64,000 bases of DNA from Candidimonas nitroreducens (GCF_002209565.1 NZ_NJIH01000006.1:124001-188000); one strand, 5' to 3'. Shown: positions 18,868-28,081, counted from the first letter of the stretch. The notes: generated from the letters alone by a model not told the origin. A program made the numbers and translations.

Positions 18868-19764
18868 ATGACCCACCAGGCATTCCGATCCCTGCTATTC
18901 GTACCCGGCGATAGCGAACGCAAGCTCGCCAAGGCTGAATCCACGAGCGCCGACGCCCTGGTGCTAGACCTGGAAGACGCCGTCGAGCCCAGCCGGCTGC
19001 CGCAGGCGCGGGAGATGGTGCGCCAGTACATGCAGGCGCGGCCCGAACGCCGCCAGGCCCTCTGGGTGCGCATCAATCCGCTGGACTCCGGCCTGGCGCT
19101 GGACGACCTCGCAGCGATAGTGCGCGGTGCGCCCGATGGCATCCTGCTGCCCAAGGTGGCGGGGCCCGCGGCCACAGTGGCACTGGCCGGCTATCTCGAC
19201 GCGCTCGAGGCGCGCGACGGCGTGGCGTGCGGCTCGGTGGGCATCATTCCCGTTGCCACCGAGGTTCCGGATGCGCTCTTCGCCCTGGGCGGCTACAAGC
19301 ACAGCAGCCCGCGGCTGCAAGGCCTGACCTGGGGCGCGGAAGACCTGGCCTCCGCGCTGGGCGCGGCCACCAACCGCCAGGAAGACGGCGAGTACGACTT
19401 CACCTACAGGCTGGCGCGCTCGCTGTGCCTGCTGGGCGCGCATGCCGCGGGGGTGCGCGCCATCGACACCATCTGCGGCAACTTCCGGGACGACGCCGGC
19501 CTGCGCAGGGAAGCGGCGCAGGCGCGCAAGGCCGGGTTCTCGGGAAAGATAGCCATCCATCCCGACCAGGTTGCCGCCATCAACGAGGCCTTCACGCCGG
19601 ACGCAGCCGAACTCGAGTACGCCCGGCGCATCGTGCAGGCCTTCGAGCAGGCCCCGGGCACAGGCACGCTGCAGCTCGACGGCGAAATGCTCGACCGCCC
19701 GCACCTGAAGCGGGCCATGCAGATTCTGGCGCAGGCCGGCTCCGCCTCGGGCGGCCCGGCCTGA
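18868..19764 (+). CDS. CitE-like CoA-ester lyase (HpcH/HpaI aldolase family)
   Basis: The 298-residue TIM-barrel Mg-dependent lyase shows RSLLFVPGDSERKLAKA at the N-terminus, LVLDLEDAVEPSR in the metal/CoA region and GLTWGAEDLASALGA with acidic ligands. This group includes citramalyl-CoA, malyl-CoA and citrate lyase beta proteins. The ATG at 18868 has a GAGG site. An in-frame start at 18799 overlapping the previous gene is less likely. Next to CaiB, acyl-CoA dehydrogenase and MaoC genes, (S)-citramalyl-CoA lyase (itaconate breakdown to acetyl-CoA and pyruvate) is an attractive but unproven role. Confidence 0.82.
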   Translation: MTHQAFRSLLFVPGDSERKLAKAESTSADALVLDLEDAVEPSRLPQAREMVRQYMQARPERRQALWVRINPLDSGLALDDLAAIVRGAPDGILLPKVAGPAATVALAGYLDALEARDGVACGSVGIIPVATEVPDALFALGGYKHSSPRLQGLTWGAEDLASALGAATNRQEDGEYDFTYRLARSLCLLGAHAAGVRAIDTICGNFRDDAGLRREAAQARKAGFSGKIAIHPDQVAAINEAFTPDAAELEYARRIVQAFEQAPGTGTLQLDGEMLDRPHLKRAMQILAQAGSASGGPA

Positions 19765-19920
19765 TGCGGCCCTGGCCACGCCCCGCGCCGCGGCCACGCA
19801 CGAACAGGCTGTTTGCAAACCCGGCAGCACGAACCGTAAAGGCAGCACAACCCCACGCAGCACACGACCCACTATAGCAGCCGTTGCACAGGCTGCAGCC
19901 CAAACCGGAGGAGATCCGAA

Positions 19921-20898
19921 ATGAAGAAACCGCTACGCAGGAAATTGCTGGTAATGTCTTGCGCGCTCGCAATGGGCATCGCCGGCACCGCCGCCAGTGC
20001 GGCCTATCCCGAGAAAGACATACGCTTCATCACCGCCTTTGCCGCCGGCAGCGCCAGCGACATCGTCGCGCGCCTGATCGCCGAACGCCTGCAGGCCGCG
20101 CTGGGCCAGCCTGTGGTGGTCGAAAACAAGGCCGGCGCCTCGGGGCAGATCGCCGCCAACTACGTGGCGAAGTCCGCCCCCGACGGCTACACGATCATGC
20201 TGGCGACCAACACCACGCACTCGGCCAACCCCTATCTATTCAAGACACTGCACTACGACCCGATCAAGGACTTCACGCCGATCGCCCAGATCTGCAACTT
20301 TCCCTTCGTGCTGGCCGTCAGCGGCAAGCTGCCCGTCAACAATGTCAAAGAGCTGCTGGCATATGGGCGCAAGCACGCCTCGAACCTGAGCTATGCCTAC
20401 GGCAACAGCACCGGCCAGATATCGGCCGCGGCATTCGACAAGGCCACCGGCCTGCACGCCACGCCAGTGCCCTACAAGAGTTCGCCGCAGGCCATGACCG
20501 ACGTAATAGGCGGGCGCGCCTCGTTCATGTTCGCCGACCTGGCCTCGGCCGGCAGCTATATCAAGTCGGGCAAGCTGAAGCTGCTGGGCGTCACCACCAG
20601 CCAGCGCAGCAGCCTCGCCCCGGCGCTGCCGACCATCGCCAGCGCCATCGGCCAGCCCGGCTTCGACCTGGCGGCCTGGGTGGGCATATTCGGGCCGGCG
20701 CACATGCCGCAGCCCGTCGTGCAACGGCTCAGCAGCGAGATCGTCAAGATCGTTTCATCGGCCGACATGCGCGAGCGCCTGAATCATCTCGGCGCCGAGC
20801 CGACCCCTGCGCCCGCCGGGCAGTTCGGGCCCTTCGTGGCCCGGCAGCTGGCCGTATGGGGCCAGAAGGTGAAGGAAGCCGGCATCCCGCCCCAATGA
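19921..20898 (+). CDS. Bug-type tripartite tricarboxylate transporter substrate-binding protein
   Basis: A 325-residue periplasmic solute receptor. A Sec signal peptide (MKKPLRRKLL, hydrophobic core, cleavage near ASA-AYPEK at about 27) precedes the Bug fold. Family landmarks are the FAAGSASDIVARLIAE loop, VVVENKAGASGQIAA and the APDGYT motif. Bug proteins bind carboxylates or amides for a TctAB-type permease, and none is nearby. It follows the CitE-like gene by 156 bases and may capture the acid degraded by this cluster. Confidence 0.9.
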   Translation: MKKPLRRKLLVMSCALAMGIAGTAASAAYPEKDIRFITAFAAGSASDIVARLIAERLQAALGQPVVVENKAGASGQIAANYVAKSAPDGYTIMLATNTTHSANPYLFKTLHYDPIKDFTPIAQICNFPFVLAVSGKLPVNNVKELLAYGRKHASNLSYAYGNSTGQISAAAFDKATGLHATPVPYKSSPQAMTDVIGGRASFMFADLASAGSYIKSGKLKLLGVTTSQRSSLAPALPTIASAIGQPGFDLAAWVGIFGPAHMPQPVVQRLSSEIVKIVSSADMRERLNHLGAEPTPAPAGQFGPFVARQLAVWGQKVKEAGIPPQ

Positions 20899-20948
20899 CG
20901 CACAGCGGCCGCCGCCACGGCGGTGGCCACAAACACTGCCTCAGGATT

Positions 20949-21027
20949 CGTGGCCCGCGCGGGCCACGCGCACATTTTGCCAGCCGCGGGCAACGCCCAT
21001 CCTTAATGTGAAAGAAGCCTCTTTCAC
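20949..21027. terminator. Two hairpins between convergent genes
   Basis: A perfect 20-base GC-rich palindrome (20949-20968, CGTGGCCCGC and its complement) followed by CATTTTG suits termination of the plus-strand Bug gene. A second stem GTGAAAGA/TCTTTCAC (21008-21015 and 21020-21027) lies 30 bases beyond the stop of the minus-strand MaoC gene. Neither has a long T-run, so the efficiency is uncertain. Confidence 0.55.
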
Positions 21028-21057
21028 CCTCGGGGGTGGCCGCAACTGCCATCCTCG

Positions 21058-21510
21058 TTAGGGCGTCTTCAGCATCAGCGCACTGCGCTTGCAGGTAGCC
21101 ACCAGGGTACCGCGCTGGTTGTAGCCGCGGTGCTCGAACACCACGATGCCTTGGGAAGGCCGCGAACGGCTTTCGCGCAGCGACACCACTTCGCTCTGTA
21201 CCCTGAGGGTGTCGCCATGGAACACCGGCGCGGGAAAGCGCACCTCGTCCCAACCCAAGTTGGCCACCGTGGTACCCAGGGTGGTGTCGCCCACCGATAT
21301 GCCCACGATCAGCCCCAGCGTGAAGGCGCTGTTGACGAGGCGCTGCCCGAACTCGGTATGTTCGCGGCAGTATTCCTCGTCCAGGTGCAGTGCGGCCGGA
21401 TTGTGCGTCAGCGCCGTGAAAAAGACATTGTCCGCCTCGGTAACCGTGCGCCTGATGGCATGGTCGAAAATCTGCCCGACGTGGAACTGCTCGAAATACA
21501 GGCCGGCCAT
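21058..21510 (-). CDS. MaoC family (R)-hydratase
   Basis: A 150-residue single hot-dog-fold dehydratase that adds water to an enoyl-Co[22 protein letters not shown] (around residues 27-47) is the hydratase-2 active-site region, with the Asp/Asn and His of the (D)-N-P-x-H type signature. GGAG precedes the ATG. It lies 58 bases downstream of the BKACE gene on the same strand. Itaconyl-CoA or mesaconyl-CoA hydration would fit the CaiB and CitE neighbours, although known itaconyl-CoA hydratases are often longer. Confidence 0.82.
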   Translation of the reverse strand: MAGLYFEQFHVGQIFDHAIRRTVTEADNVFFTALTHNPAALHLDEEYCREHTEFGQRLVNSAFTLGLIVGISVGDTTLGTTVANLGWDEVRFPAPVFHGDTLRVQSEVVSLRESRSRPSQGIVVFEHRGYNQRGTLVATCKRSALMLKTP

Positions 21511-21568
21511 TCAAGTCTCCGGGATTGTCTTGTTCCGCTTGGTCTGGTTTCGCGCGCGGTGCGGTGGA

Positions 21569-22501
21569 TCAGAAAGCCACCTGGTCGCCGCCTTTGGTCT
21601 GGATCATGGCGCGCGCCTCGGCCGGCGTGGCGATTTCCAGCGAAAGGCGCTCCAGGATCTCGCGGATGATGGCCACCTGCTCGGCGTTGGACTGCGCCAG
21701 CCGGCCCTTGCCCGCGTACAGGCTGTCTTCCAGGCCGACGCGGACATTGCCGCCCAGCAGCGCGCTCATGGTGACGAAGGGCAGCTGATGCTTGCCGGCC
21801 GCCAGCACCGAGAGATAGTAGTCGTCGCCGAACAGCTTGTCGGCAATGGCGCGCATGTGCAGCAGGTTTTCCTGGTGCGCGCCGATGCCGCCCAGTATGC
21901 CGAAGATGCACTGCAGGAAAAATGGCGGCTTGATCAGCCCACGGTCGGCGAAATGCGCGACGTTGTACAAGTGGCCGACGTCGTAGCATTCGAACTCGAA
22001 GCGCGTGCCCATGGCCGAGAGTTCCGACACGCCGCGCTCGATCTGCGCGAAAGTGTTCGACAGAATGAAGTCGCGCGTCATTTCCAGGTAGGGCTTTTCC
22101 CAGTCGAACTTGAATTTCTCGATGCGCGCGCCCGCGCCCGAGATATTGAAGTTGAACGAACCCATGTTCATCGACGCGACCTCGGGCTGCGCCCACTTGG
22201 CCGGCGCCAGGCGTTCGTCCAGCGTCATGCCCAGGCCGCCCCCGGTGGTGATGTTCAGGATGGCATCGGACTGCTCTTTGATGCGCGGCAGGAACTCGGC
22301 AAACAGCTTGGGATCTTGCCGCGGCAGGCCGGTCTGCGGGTCGCGCGCATGCAGGTGCAGCATGGAAGCGCCGGCGCGCGCCGCGGCCACCGCGTCCTTG
22401 GCGATTTCTTCGGGCGTGATGGGCAGGTACGGCGACATGGAGGGCGTGTGTATGGATCCCGTCACGGCGCAGGTGATGATTACCTTCTTGGCTTGTTTCA
22501 T
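21569..22501 (-). CDS. BKACE family beta-keto acid cleavage enzyme (DUF849)
   Basis: A 310-residue zinc TIM-barrel enzyme. MLHLHARDPQTG carries the metal-binding H49 and H51 followed by R53-D54, diagnostic of 3-keto-5-aminohexanoate cleavage enzymes. The family reaction is a beta-keto acid plus acetyl-CoA giving acetoacetate plus a shortened CoA ester. The specific substrate cannot be read from sequence. GGAGACATCG precedes the ATG. It is divergent from the GntR regulator at 22754 and probably forms an operon with the MaoC gene. Confidence 0.9.
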   Translation of the reverse strand: MKQAKKVIITCAVTGSIHTPSMSPYLPITPEEIAKDAVAAARAGASMLHLHARDPQTGLPRQDPKLFAEFLPRIKEQSDAILNITTGGGLGMTLDERLAPAKWAQPEVASMNMGSFNFNISGAGARIEKFKFDWEKPYLEMTRDFILSNTFAQIERGVSELSAMGTRFEFECYDVGHLYNVAHFADRGLIKPPFFLQCIFGILGGIGAHQENLLHMRAIADKLFGDDYYLSVLAAGKHQLPFVTMSALLGGNVRVGLEDSLYAGKGRLAQSNAEQVAIIREILERLSLEIATPAEARAMIQTKGGDQVAF

Positions 22502-22645
22502 CGATGTCTCCGGCTATATGCCGCCGGCCCCGCGAATATACGGAACCGGCTTGCAGCAGTGTACCGGGCACACCGCGACCGCATGCCGGCGCGCCGATGC
22601 TGCTTTGCTCTTCAATTTTGTCGCAATTCTCCGGCAAGCTTACCC

Positions 22646-22740
22646 AAAATGGTCTTTCCAGTCAATGGTCAAACAATTATTAATTTGTATATTTCATGGT
22701 AGACTGCATATACATAGAATACATACATATACAAGTTTCC
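22646..22740. promoter_or_regulatory. Divergent regulatory region of the BKACE/MaoC and GntR genes
   Basis: TGGTCTTTCCA (22650-22660) fits the TGGT-N3-ACCA pattern of FadR-like operators except for one base. A second copy, TGGTCAAACAA (22666-22676), starts 16 bases later. An A/T-rich stretch follows with TGTATAT (22686-22692) inverted against ATATACA (22708-22714) and a further TATACA near 22729. Autoregulation by the adjacent FCD protein is the simplest reading. It is inferred, not shown. Confidence 0.45.
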
Positions 22741-22753
22741 GAACCTTAGTGCC

Positions 22754-23506
22754 ATGAGTTCGCCCCCCCCCGCGTCCGGCACTGCCCGGCTGGACATCAT
22801 CGAGGTTCCGAAGTCCTGCGACATGCTGGCCAACAAGCTGCGCGAGCAGATTCTGGGCGGAGCGATCGCCGACGGCGCCATGCTGCCCCCCGAACGCGAC
22901 TTGGTGCAGCAGACCGGGCTGAGCCGCGGCTCGGTCAGGGAAGGCCTGCGCATCCTGGAGGCCGAAGGGCTGATCAAGACGCGTTCCGGGCGCTACGGCG
23001 GCTCCACCGTCACGCGCCCTTCCGGCGCCATGGTGTCGAACCAGATCAATCTGTATGCGCGCGTGCGCGGCATCCCTCTGGAATCCATCGTACAGGCGCG
23101 CGAAGCGCTGGAACCCTCGCTGGCCCGGCTGGCAGCGCTGAACCACACCGAGGAAGATCTGCAGCGGCTGCGCGAAATTTCACGCCGCATCGAGGCCGCC
23201 TACGACGACGTGCCCACCTACCTCGACGAGAACGTGCAATGGCACTGCGCCCTGGCCCAGGCCAGCCACAACGAGCTGCTGCATACGTTCACGGTGTCGA
23301 TCTCGCAGCTTATCCGCGAAGCCACCGGCATCAAGGACATGGCGCCCACCGAAATACGCAGCACCGTCATCCAGGCCCACGAGCGCATACTGCAGGCCAT
23401 CGCCGCCCGCGATGCAGACACAGCCGAGCGCCGCATGCAGCGCCACGTTCAGGCCTACGCCAAGCGAGTGCGCGAACTGACCAGCGCCAAGCCGCGCCGC
23501 CGCTGA
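22754..23506 (+). CDS. GntR family regulator, FCD (FadR) subgroup
   Basis: A 250-residue one-component regulator. The winged HTH spans about 24-86 (MLPPERDLVQQTGLSRGSVREGL). The all-helical FCD ligand domain (about 104-235) holds NVQWHCALAQASHNELL and AHERILQAI, which supply histidines for a metal-bound carboxylate pocket. Such proteins usually repress organic-acid catabolism until the acid binds. The gene is divergent from BKACE, and similar TGGTC motifs occur at its own promoter and near 17.92 kb. It is therefore the probable regulator of the 15.5-22.5 kb genes. Confidence 0.9.
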   Translation: MSSPPPASGTARLDIIEVPKSCDMLANKLREQILGGAIADGAMLPPERDLVQQTGLSRGSVREGLRILEAEGLIKTRSGRYGGSTVTRPSGAMVSNQINLYARVRGIPLESIVQAREALEPSLARLAALNHTEEDLQRLREISRRIEAAYDDVPTYLDENVQWHCALAQASHNELLHTFTVSISQLIREATGIKDMAPTEIRSTVIQAHERILQAIAARDADTAERRMQRHVQAYAKRVRELTSAKPRRR

Positions 23507-23524
23507 ATCCCAAGCCCGGCGCCG

Positions 23525-24556
23525 TCAGGTCACCATGCGGAAGACCCGCGCCCTGCGCAACAACATCACCGCGGCCAGCGCCGCCGCGAACACGCACGCG
23601 GCCGTAAAAGGTATGGCCCACCACGGCGAAACCCCCGCGCTCGGCAAGCCGGTGGCCGACTCGAAACGGCGCAGCACGAAGATGTGCACGCAATACACCC
23701 CCAGGGTGCACGCGGAAATCTGCCGCAGCCACCGGGCATAGCGCCGGGCACGCATGCCCAGGCCATACAGCGTATTGAAGGCGCAGGCCGACGCCGCCAT
23801 CACCAGCGGCGACAGATAGTCGTAGAACAGCGGATCGGGGCCACCGGTCTGGCGCGAGCGCAGATAAGTCGCGGCCATGATGGCCAGCGACAGCAGCGCG
23901 AACAGCGCCGCGTTGCACGCCAGGTAGCGGGGCTCGTTGCGTACGTTCCGGTATGCCTCGTGCAGCCAGGCCCCCAGGAACAAGTACCCGCTCAAGCCAA
24001 AAAATGCGCCCAGGCTGTAGGTGCCCAGCACGTCGGCATCCACGCCCCAGGCTGCGCGCAGCGTAGGCCAGGCCGACACCAGGGCCCACAAGGCCAGATA
24101 AGCCTTCTTTTCAAGCGCCTGCGACGCATGCCAGATCGCGCGCAGAAAAGGTACGAACAAATAAATACCCAGCACCGCGTACAGATACCAGAGGTGGAAT
24201 ACCACCGGCCCGCTCGCCAGATCCGCCAGCCACTGTTGCCACGAGCCGTAATGCCGCCCCTGCCAGTCGTTCCATGCCATGTAGAACAAAGACCAGAACA
24301 GCAGCGGCGGCACCACACGCAGGAAGCGCTTCTTGACGAACACAGGCAAGGCCTCGCGCCTGTCCAGCAACAAAGCGCCCGAGATCATCAGGAACACCGG
24401 CACACAGGCACGGCACGCCGAATCATAGAAATTGCTGGCCCACCACCTGTCATCGAACACATGGAAGTCCACGGCGGCGACGTGCAGGATCACCACCATG
24501 AAACATGCGCAAACCCGCGCAAGATCCAGCGCCGTACTGTCGCGCTTGTCGATCAT
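23525..24556 (-). CDS. Acyltransferase 3 family membrane protein
   Basis: The 343-residue polytopic membrane protein has about ten hydrophobic helices and begins MIDKRDSTALDLARVCACFMVV. The early R in LDLARV and the H in ILHVAAV match the acyltransferase-3/OafA-WecH group, which O-acetylates sugars or peptides at the inner membrane. GGGAGG five bases from the ATG at 24556 fixes the start, although the frame runs upstream to 24712. It stands alone and converges on the GntR gene, 18 bases apart. The acceptor molecule is unknown. Confidence 0.8.
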   Translation of the reverse strand: MIDKRDSTALDLARVCACFMVVILHVAAVDFHVFDDRWWASNFYDSACRACVPVFLMISGALLLDRREALPVFVKKRFLRVVPPLLFWSLFYMAWNDWQGRHYGSWQQWLADLASGPVVFHLWYLYAVLGIYLFVPFLRAIWHASQALEKKAYLALWALVSAWPTLRAAWGVDADVLGTYSLGAFFGLSGYLFLGAWLHEAYRNVRNEPRYLACNAALFALLSLAIMAATYLRSRQTGGPDPLFYDYLSPLVMAASACAFNTLYGLGMRARRYARWLRQISACTLGVYCVHIFVLRRFESATGLPSAGVSPWWAIPFTAACVFAAALAAVMLLRRARVFRMVT

Positions 24557-24913
24557 CGTCCTCCCGAAGCAGAAGTTGAATGAAGAGCGGGCCGCGGCCG
24601 GCTGCGCGCCGCCCGGCTCATGACCCAGGAATAACATGCTCAAACCCCGGCAATCGCCTGCAGATATTTCGGCATATTGCGGGAAGTAAACGGCACTGCC
24701 GCGCCCCCGCACATCACAGGCGGCGCCCGGCTGGCTCTATGATATTCGGGCGGCGGGCCTGCGATATTCAGGCCACAAGCCTGCGCACGGCAGCAAGCAG
24801 GCGGAACCCCGGCCTACCACGGCGCAGGCTCGCATGCATGGCATGAAGCTTACGTACGCAGCCTACGCACGCGCGGCGCACCACATTCTGTTGCTCGACA
24901 AGGATACAAAGGC
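24557..24913. other. Divergent intergenic region without a recognised gene
   Basis: These 357 bases separate the acyltransferase and asparaginase genes and should hold both promoters. A short near-repeat is visible around 24737-24775, where GATATTC occurs twice (CTATGATATTCGGG and CTGCGATATTCAGG). I see no RNA gene or convincing -35/-10 pair. AAGG just before 24914 is the ribosome-binding site of the asparaginase gene. Confidence 0.4.
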
Positions 24914-25897
24914 ATGACACACATCACCCTGATCACCACGGGCGGCACGATCGCCTCACGCAGTGTCTCGGAAGGCGGCCCCGTCGTGGCCGCCGTGGCC
25001 GGACAGGCCTTGCTCGATTCGCTGCATGATCTGCCGGCCGGCCTGGAAGTAGTGGTGGAAGACTTCCGCGCACTCGGCAGCTACGCCCTGGATCTGCCAA
25101 CCGTGCACAGCCTGGTGGCTCGCATCCGCGCAGCGCTGGCCATACCCGGCTGCGCCGGCGTGGTTGTTACCCACGGCACCGACACGATGGAAGAAACCGC
25201 CTTTCTGGCCGACCTGCTGATCGACAGCGACAAGCCCGTGGTGTTCACCGGTGCGCAGCGCCATGCCGGCGAAGCCGATACCGACGGGCCGCGCAATATC
25301 GCGGACGCACTCACAGTGGCCGCCGCCGAGCAGGCGCGCGGCCTGGGTGCCATGATCCTGTTCGAAGGCGACGTGCATGCGGCACGCGACGCCAGCAAAA
25401 CCCATACTTCGCGGGTCGACACTTTCCGTTCGGCCGGCCTGGGCAAGCTGGGCGAAGTGGATCGTGGCGCCTTGCACCTGTATCGCAGGCCGGCGGAACG
25501 CCTGGTGCTGGCCGACGCAGGGCTGGAAGAGCGTGTGGAACTCATCAAACTGAGTCTGGGAGCCCGGCCGCACTATCTGGAATGGTGCGCCGCTCACGAC
25601 ATACGCGGAGTGGTGCTGGAAGCCTTCGGGCGCGGCAACGCGCCGCAAGGCTATGCGTCGATAGCAGCCCGGCTGGTCGAGCGCAGCGTGCCGGTGGTCG
25701 TTGCGTCGCGCTGCGCCGAGGGCCGCACCGCGGCGATTTACGGGGCTGACAGCGGCGGCGCCACACTCGAACAGGCCGGCGTGATCTTCGCCGGCACGCT
25801 CTCTGCCATCAAGGCCCGGCTGATGCTTTGCGCTCTGTTGGGCGCCGGTGCGTCCATGGACGAAATGCGCGCCGCCTTTGCCGCAAAAAGCGCTTGA
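24914..25897 (+). CDS. Asparaginase/glutaminase family amidohydrolase
   Basis: The 327-residue protein has both catalytic signatures of type I/II L-asparaginases. TTGGTIA (8-14) carries the nucleophilic Thr. THGTDTMEE (86-94) carries the second Thr-Asp pair, and a lysine follows in DASKTHTSR. No signal peptide is present, so it should be cytoplasmic. It hydrolyses asparagine, glutamine or a related amide to acid plus ammonia. It stands alone, and nothing nearby indicates a special substrate. Confidence 0.9.
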   Translation: MTHITLITTGGTIASRSVSEGGPVVAAVAGQALLDSLHDLPAGLEVVVEDFRALGSYALDLPTVHSLVARIRAALAIPGCAGVVVTHGTDTMEETAFLADLLIDSDKPVVFTGAQRHAGEADTDGPRNIADALTVAAAEQARGLGAMILFEGDVHAARDASKTHTSRVDTFRSAGLGKLGEVDRGALHLYRRPAERLVLADAGLEERVELIKLSLGARPHYLEWCAAHDIRGVVLEAFGRGNAPQGYASIAARLVERSVPVVVASRCAEGRTAAIYGADSGGATLEQAGVIFAGTLSAIKARLMLCALLGAGASMDEMRAAFAAKSA

Positions 25898-26154
25898 TTC
25901 CGGGCCGGCCCACAGCTTCCCGCAGCACAGAAAGCCAACGACACGCCCCTGCCCGGCAACCGCTACGGCTGCCGGGGTATGATCTTCCCAGGAGCGCCTG
26001 CGCGAGCGCCAGCGCAATGCAGTGTGATCGATCTTACGGCAGAAAAACCCATCGAACGCACAACGCGCCTTTGCGGACACCCGGAGCTGGCATGGGCGCC
26101 TCCGCTCTTGAATAAAAATAAGTGTTGTTGAACCAGGAAGGAAGAGGCTGAAAT

Positions 26155-27087
26155 ATGAACATCGCAATAATCGGCACCGGCTTGATAGGCCAGGCATGGG
26201 CCATCGTCTTCGCCCGCGGAGGCTGCAATGTCAGGCTATGGGACGGCGATGCCGCCGCCCTGGAACGGGCTTCCGGCCTGATTGCACGCCAGATCGCGCA
26301 GCTGCAGGCCGAACACCTGCTGGACGACGCGCCGGCCGCGACCGCGCGCATCACCCGCTGCAGCGAGCTTGCCCAGGCGCTGCAGGGCGCCGACTATGTC
26401 CAGGAAAACCTGCCGGAAGTGCTGGACGTCAAGAAAGATATCTTCCGCAAGCTCGACGAACTGGCCGCGCCGCAGACGGTGCTGGCCAGCTCTACGTCCA
26501 GTATTCCCGCCTCGGCCTTTACCGAAGACCTGCCCGGCCGCGGGCGCTGTCTGGTGGCGCACCCCGTCAACCCGCCCTATCTGGTGCCGGTGGTGGAACT
26601 GTGCGGTGCGCCGTGGACGGACGCGGCGTCCATGGAAAAGGCCCGCTCGGTCATGCAGCAGATCGGGCAGAAACCCGTGACCGTCCACAAAGAGCTGGAA
26701 GGCTTCGTGCTCAATCGCCTGCAGGGCGCGCTGCTGCGCGAAGCCTTCAGGCTGGTGCAGAATGGCTATGTCAGCGCCGAAGACCTGGACGCCACGGTAA
26801 AGGACGGCCTGGGCCTGCGCTGGTCGTTCATGGGCCCCTTTGAAACCATAGACCTCAACGCTCCGCAGGGCCTGACAGAATATTGCGCGCGCTACGGCGG
26901 CATGTTCCGCTCGATCTCCGAGGAACAGATCGACACCGAAGCCTGGAGCCCCGAGCTGATCGCGGAACTCGAACGCCAGCGGCGCGAACTGCTGCCCAGC
27001 ACCGAGCTGCTGCAGCGCCGGCTGTGGCGCGACCAACGGCTTATGGCGCTATTGCGGCACAAGCGCGAATCGGCGGACGAGGCCTGA
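26155..27087 (+). CDS. 3-hydroxyacyl-CoA dehydrogenase family protein, CRYL1/L-gulonate 3-dehydrogenase-like
   Basis: A 310-residue NAD-dependent dehydrogenase. The Rossmann loop GTGLIGQ is at 7-13 and D30 should select NAD. The catalytic histidine is H136 in VAHPVNPPYLVPVVEL, a segment typical of lambda-crystallin/L-gulonate 3-dehydrogenase and of L-carnitine dehydrogenases rather than beta-oxidation enzymes. GGAAGG precedes the ATG. The divergent-side neighbour is an asparaginase, and an IclR regulator converges from downstream. A 3-hydroxy acid is the likely substrate. Confidence 0.85.
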   Translation: MNIAIIGTGLIGQAWAIVFARGGCNVRLWDGDAAALERASGLIARQIAQLQAEHLLDDAPAATARITRCSELAQALQGADYVQENLPEVLDVKKDIFRKLDELAAPQTVLASSTSSIPASAFTEDLPGRGRCLVAHPVNPPYLVPVVELCGAPWTDAASMEKARSVMQQIGQKPVTVHKELEGFVLNRLQGALLREAFRLVQNGYVSAEDLDATVKDGLGLRWSFMGPFETIDLNAPQGLTEYCARYGGMFRSISEEQIDTEAWSPELIAELERQRRELLPSTELLQRRLWRDQRLMALLRHKRESADEA

Positions 27088-27247
27088 CCGGACACCGACC
27101 GCATATTATCCTCACCGGTTTGGCGCCGCCCGGCAAGGCTGGCGTAAACGCCTTTTATAAAACGCCGTTTATACGTTTATATATACCGCAGCCCGCCGTT
27201 CCGGCGCCAGCCTGCAATCCGCTGGGCAGCACAAGGCCGGCGCCCGA

Positions 27248-28081
27248 TCAGTGCTCCAACATGCGCTGCATACGGCCCAGCGCATCCAGCAGGCGCGGGC
27301 GCACTTCGGTCAACAGGAATTCGCGGCTGGCCGCGGAGGCCGGAGCGCCACAGGTCATGACCATAATGGGCTGGCCCGGCCCGGGCCTGAAACCCGCCGC
27401 GATCGCATTGACGTTCTTCTGCCAATCGCCGAACGAACAGGTGCAGCCCAGGGTTCGATAATCGGTAATGGACTGCTGGATGCCGGCGCGGATCTGCGCC
27501 TCGGACCAGGCGTCCAGCTCGCTGAGCCGTTCGATGATTTCCTGGCGCTCGGACTCGCCGGCCAGGGCCAGATAGGCGCGCCCCATGGACGAAGTGACAA
27601 TGGGAATGCGCGTGCCCACTTCCATGCTTGGCGTCAGGCCCGTCTGGCTGCGGCAGTTTTCTATATACAGCATGGACAGCCGGTCGCGCACGCCCAGCGC
27701 CACATAGGCCTGGGCGAAGTCGGCCAGTTCCTGCATCAGGGGGCGCGCCAGTTCGCGCACATCGAGCCTGGCCAACATGCCCACGCCCAGGGACATGGTG
27801 GCTATGCCCAGCCGATACCTGCCATCGGCCTGATCCTGCACCAGATACCCCAGCTTGGTCAGCGTATACGTCAGCCGCGAAACCGTGGACTTGGGCAGCT
27901 TGCAGCGCCGCGCGATCTCCTGGTTGCCCAGCATCCGGCCACCGGAGCGAAAACACGCCAGCACCTCCAGGCCGCGCGCCAGCGCCGTGACGAAGTGGCG
28001 GTCTTCCTTGGTGTTGCCGTGCGAGGAGGTAGGGGCTGTATTCAATTGGGAGTTCCGCTGTAACGTAGGCCGAAAACCCAT
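27248..28081 (-). CDS. IclR family transcriptional regulator
   Basis: The 277-residue protein has an N-terminal winged HTH (about 45-80, NQEIARRCKLPKSTVSRLTYTL) and a C-terminal GAF-like effector domain. The effector domain includes VTSSMGRAYLAL, the usual ligand-pocket segment. It is divergent from the acyl-CoA dehydrogenase gene at 28432, its likely target. The start is uncertain because the first about 20 residues are poorly conserved in this family. Two similar IclR genes occur at 33.8-35.5 kb. Confidence 0.88.
   Translation of the reverse strand: MGFRPTLQRNSQLNTAPTSSHGNTKEDRHFVTALARGLEVLACFRSGGRMLGNQEIARRCKLPKSTVSRLTYTLTKLGYLVQDQADGRYRLGIATMSLGVGMLARLDVRELARPLMQELADFAQAYVALGVRDRLSMLYIENCRSQTGLTPSMEVGTRIPIVTSSMGRAYLALAGESERQEIIERLSELDAWSEAQIRAGIQQSITDYRTLGCTCSFGDWQKNVNAIAAGFRPGPGQPIMVMTCGAPASAASREFLLTEVRPRLLDALGRMQRMLEH

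Noticed and set aside
23684-24583. 299-codon plus-strand frame opposite the acyltransferase gene
   Set aside because: It mirrors the membrane protein gene, is composed of Q/R/H-rich random sequence and has no ribosome-binding site.
24557-24913. Small gene in the acyltransferase-asparaginase spacer
   Set aside because: Short frames are present, but none has a credible start site or recognisable composition, so the stretch is left as non-coding.
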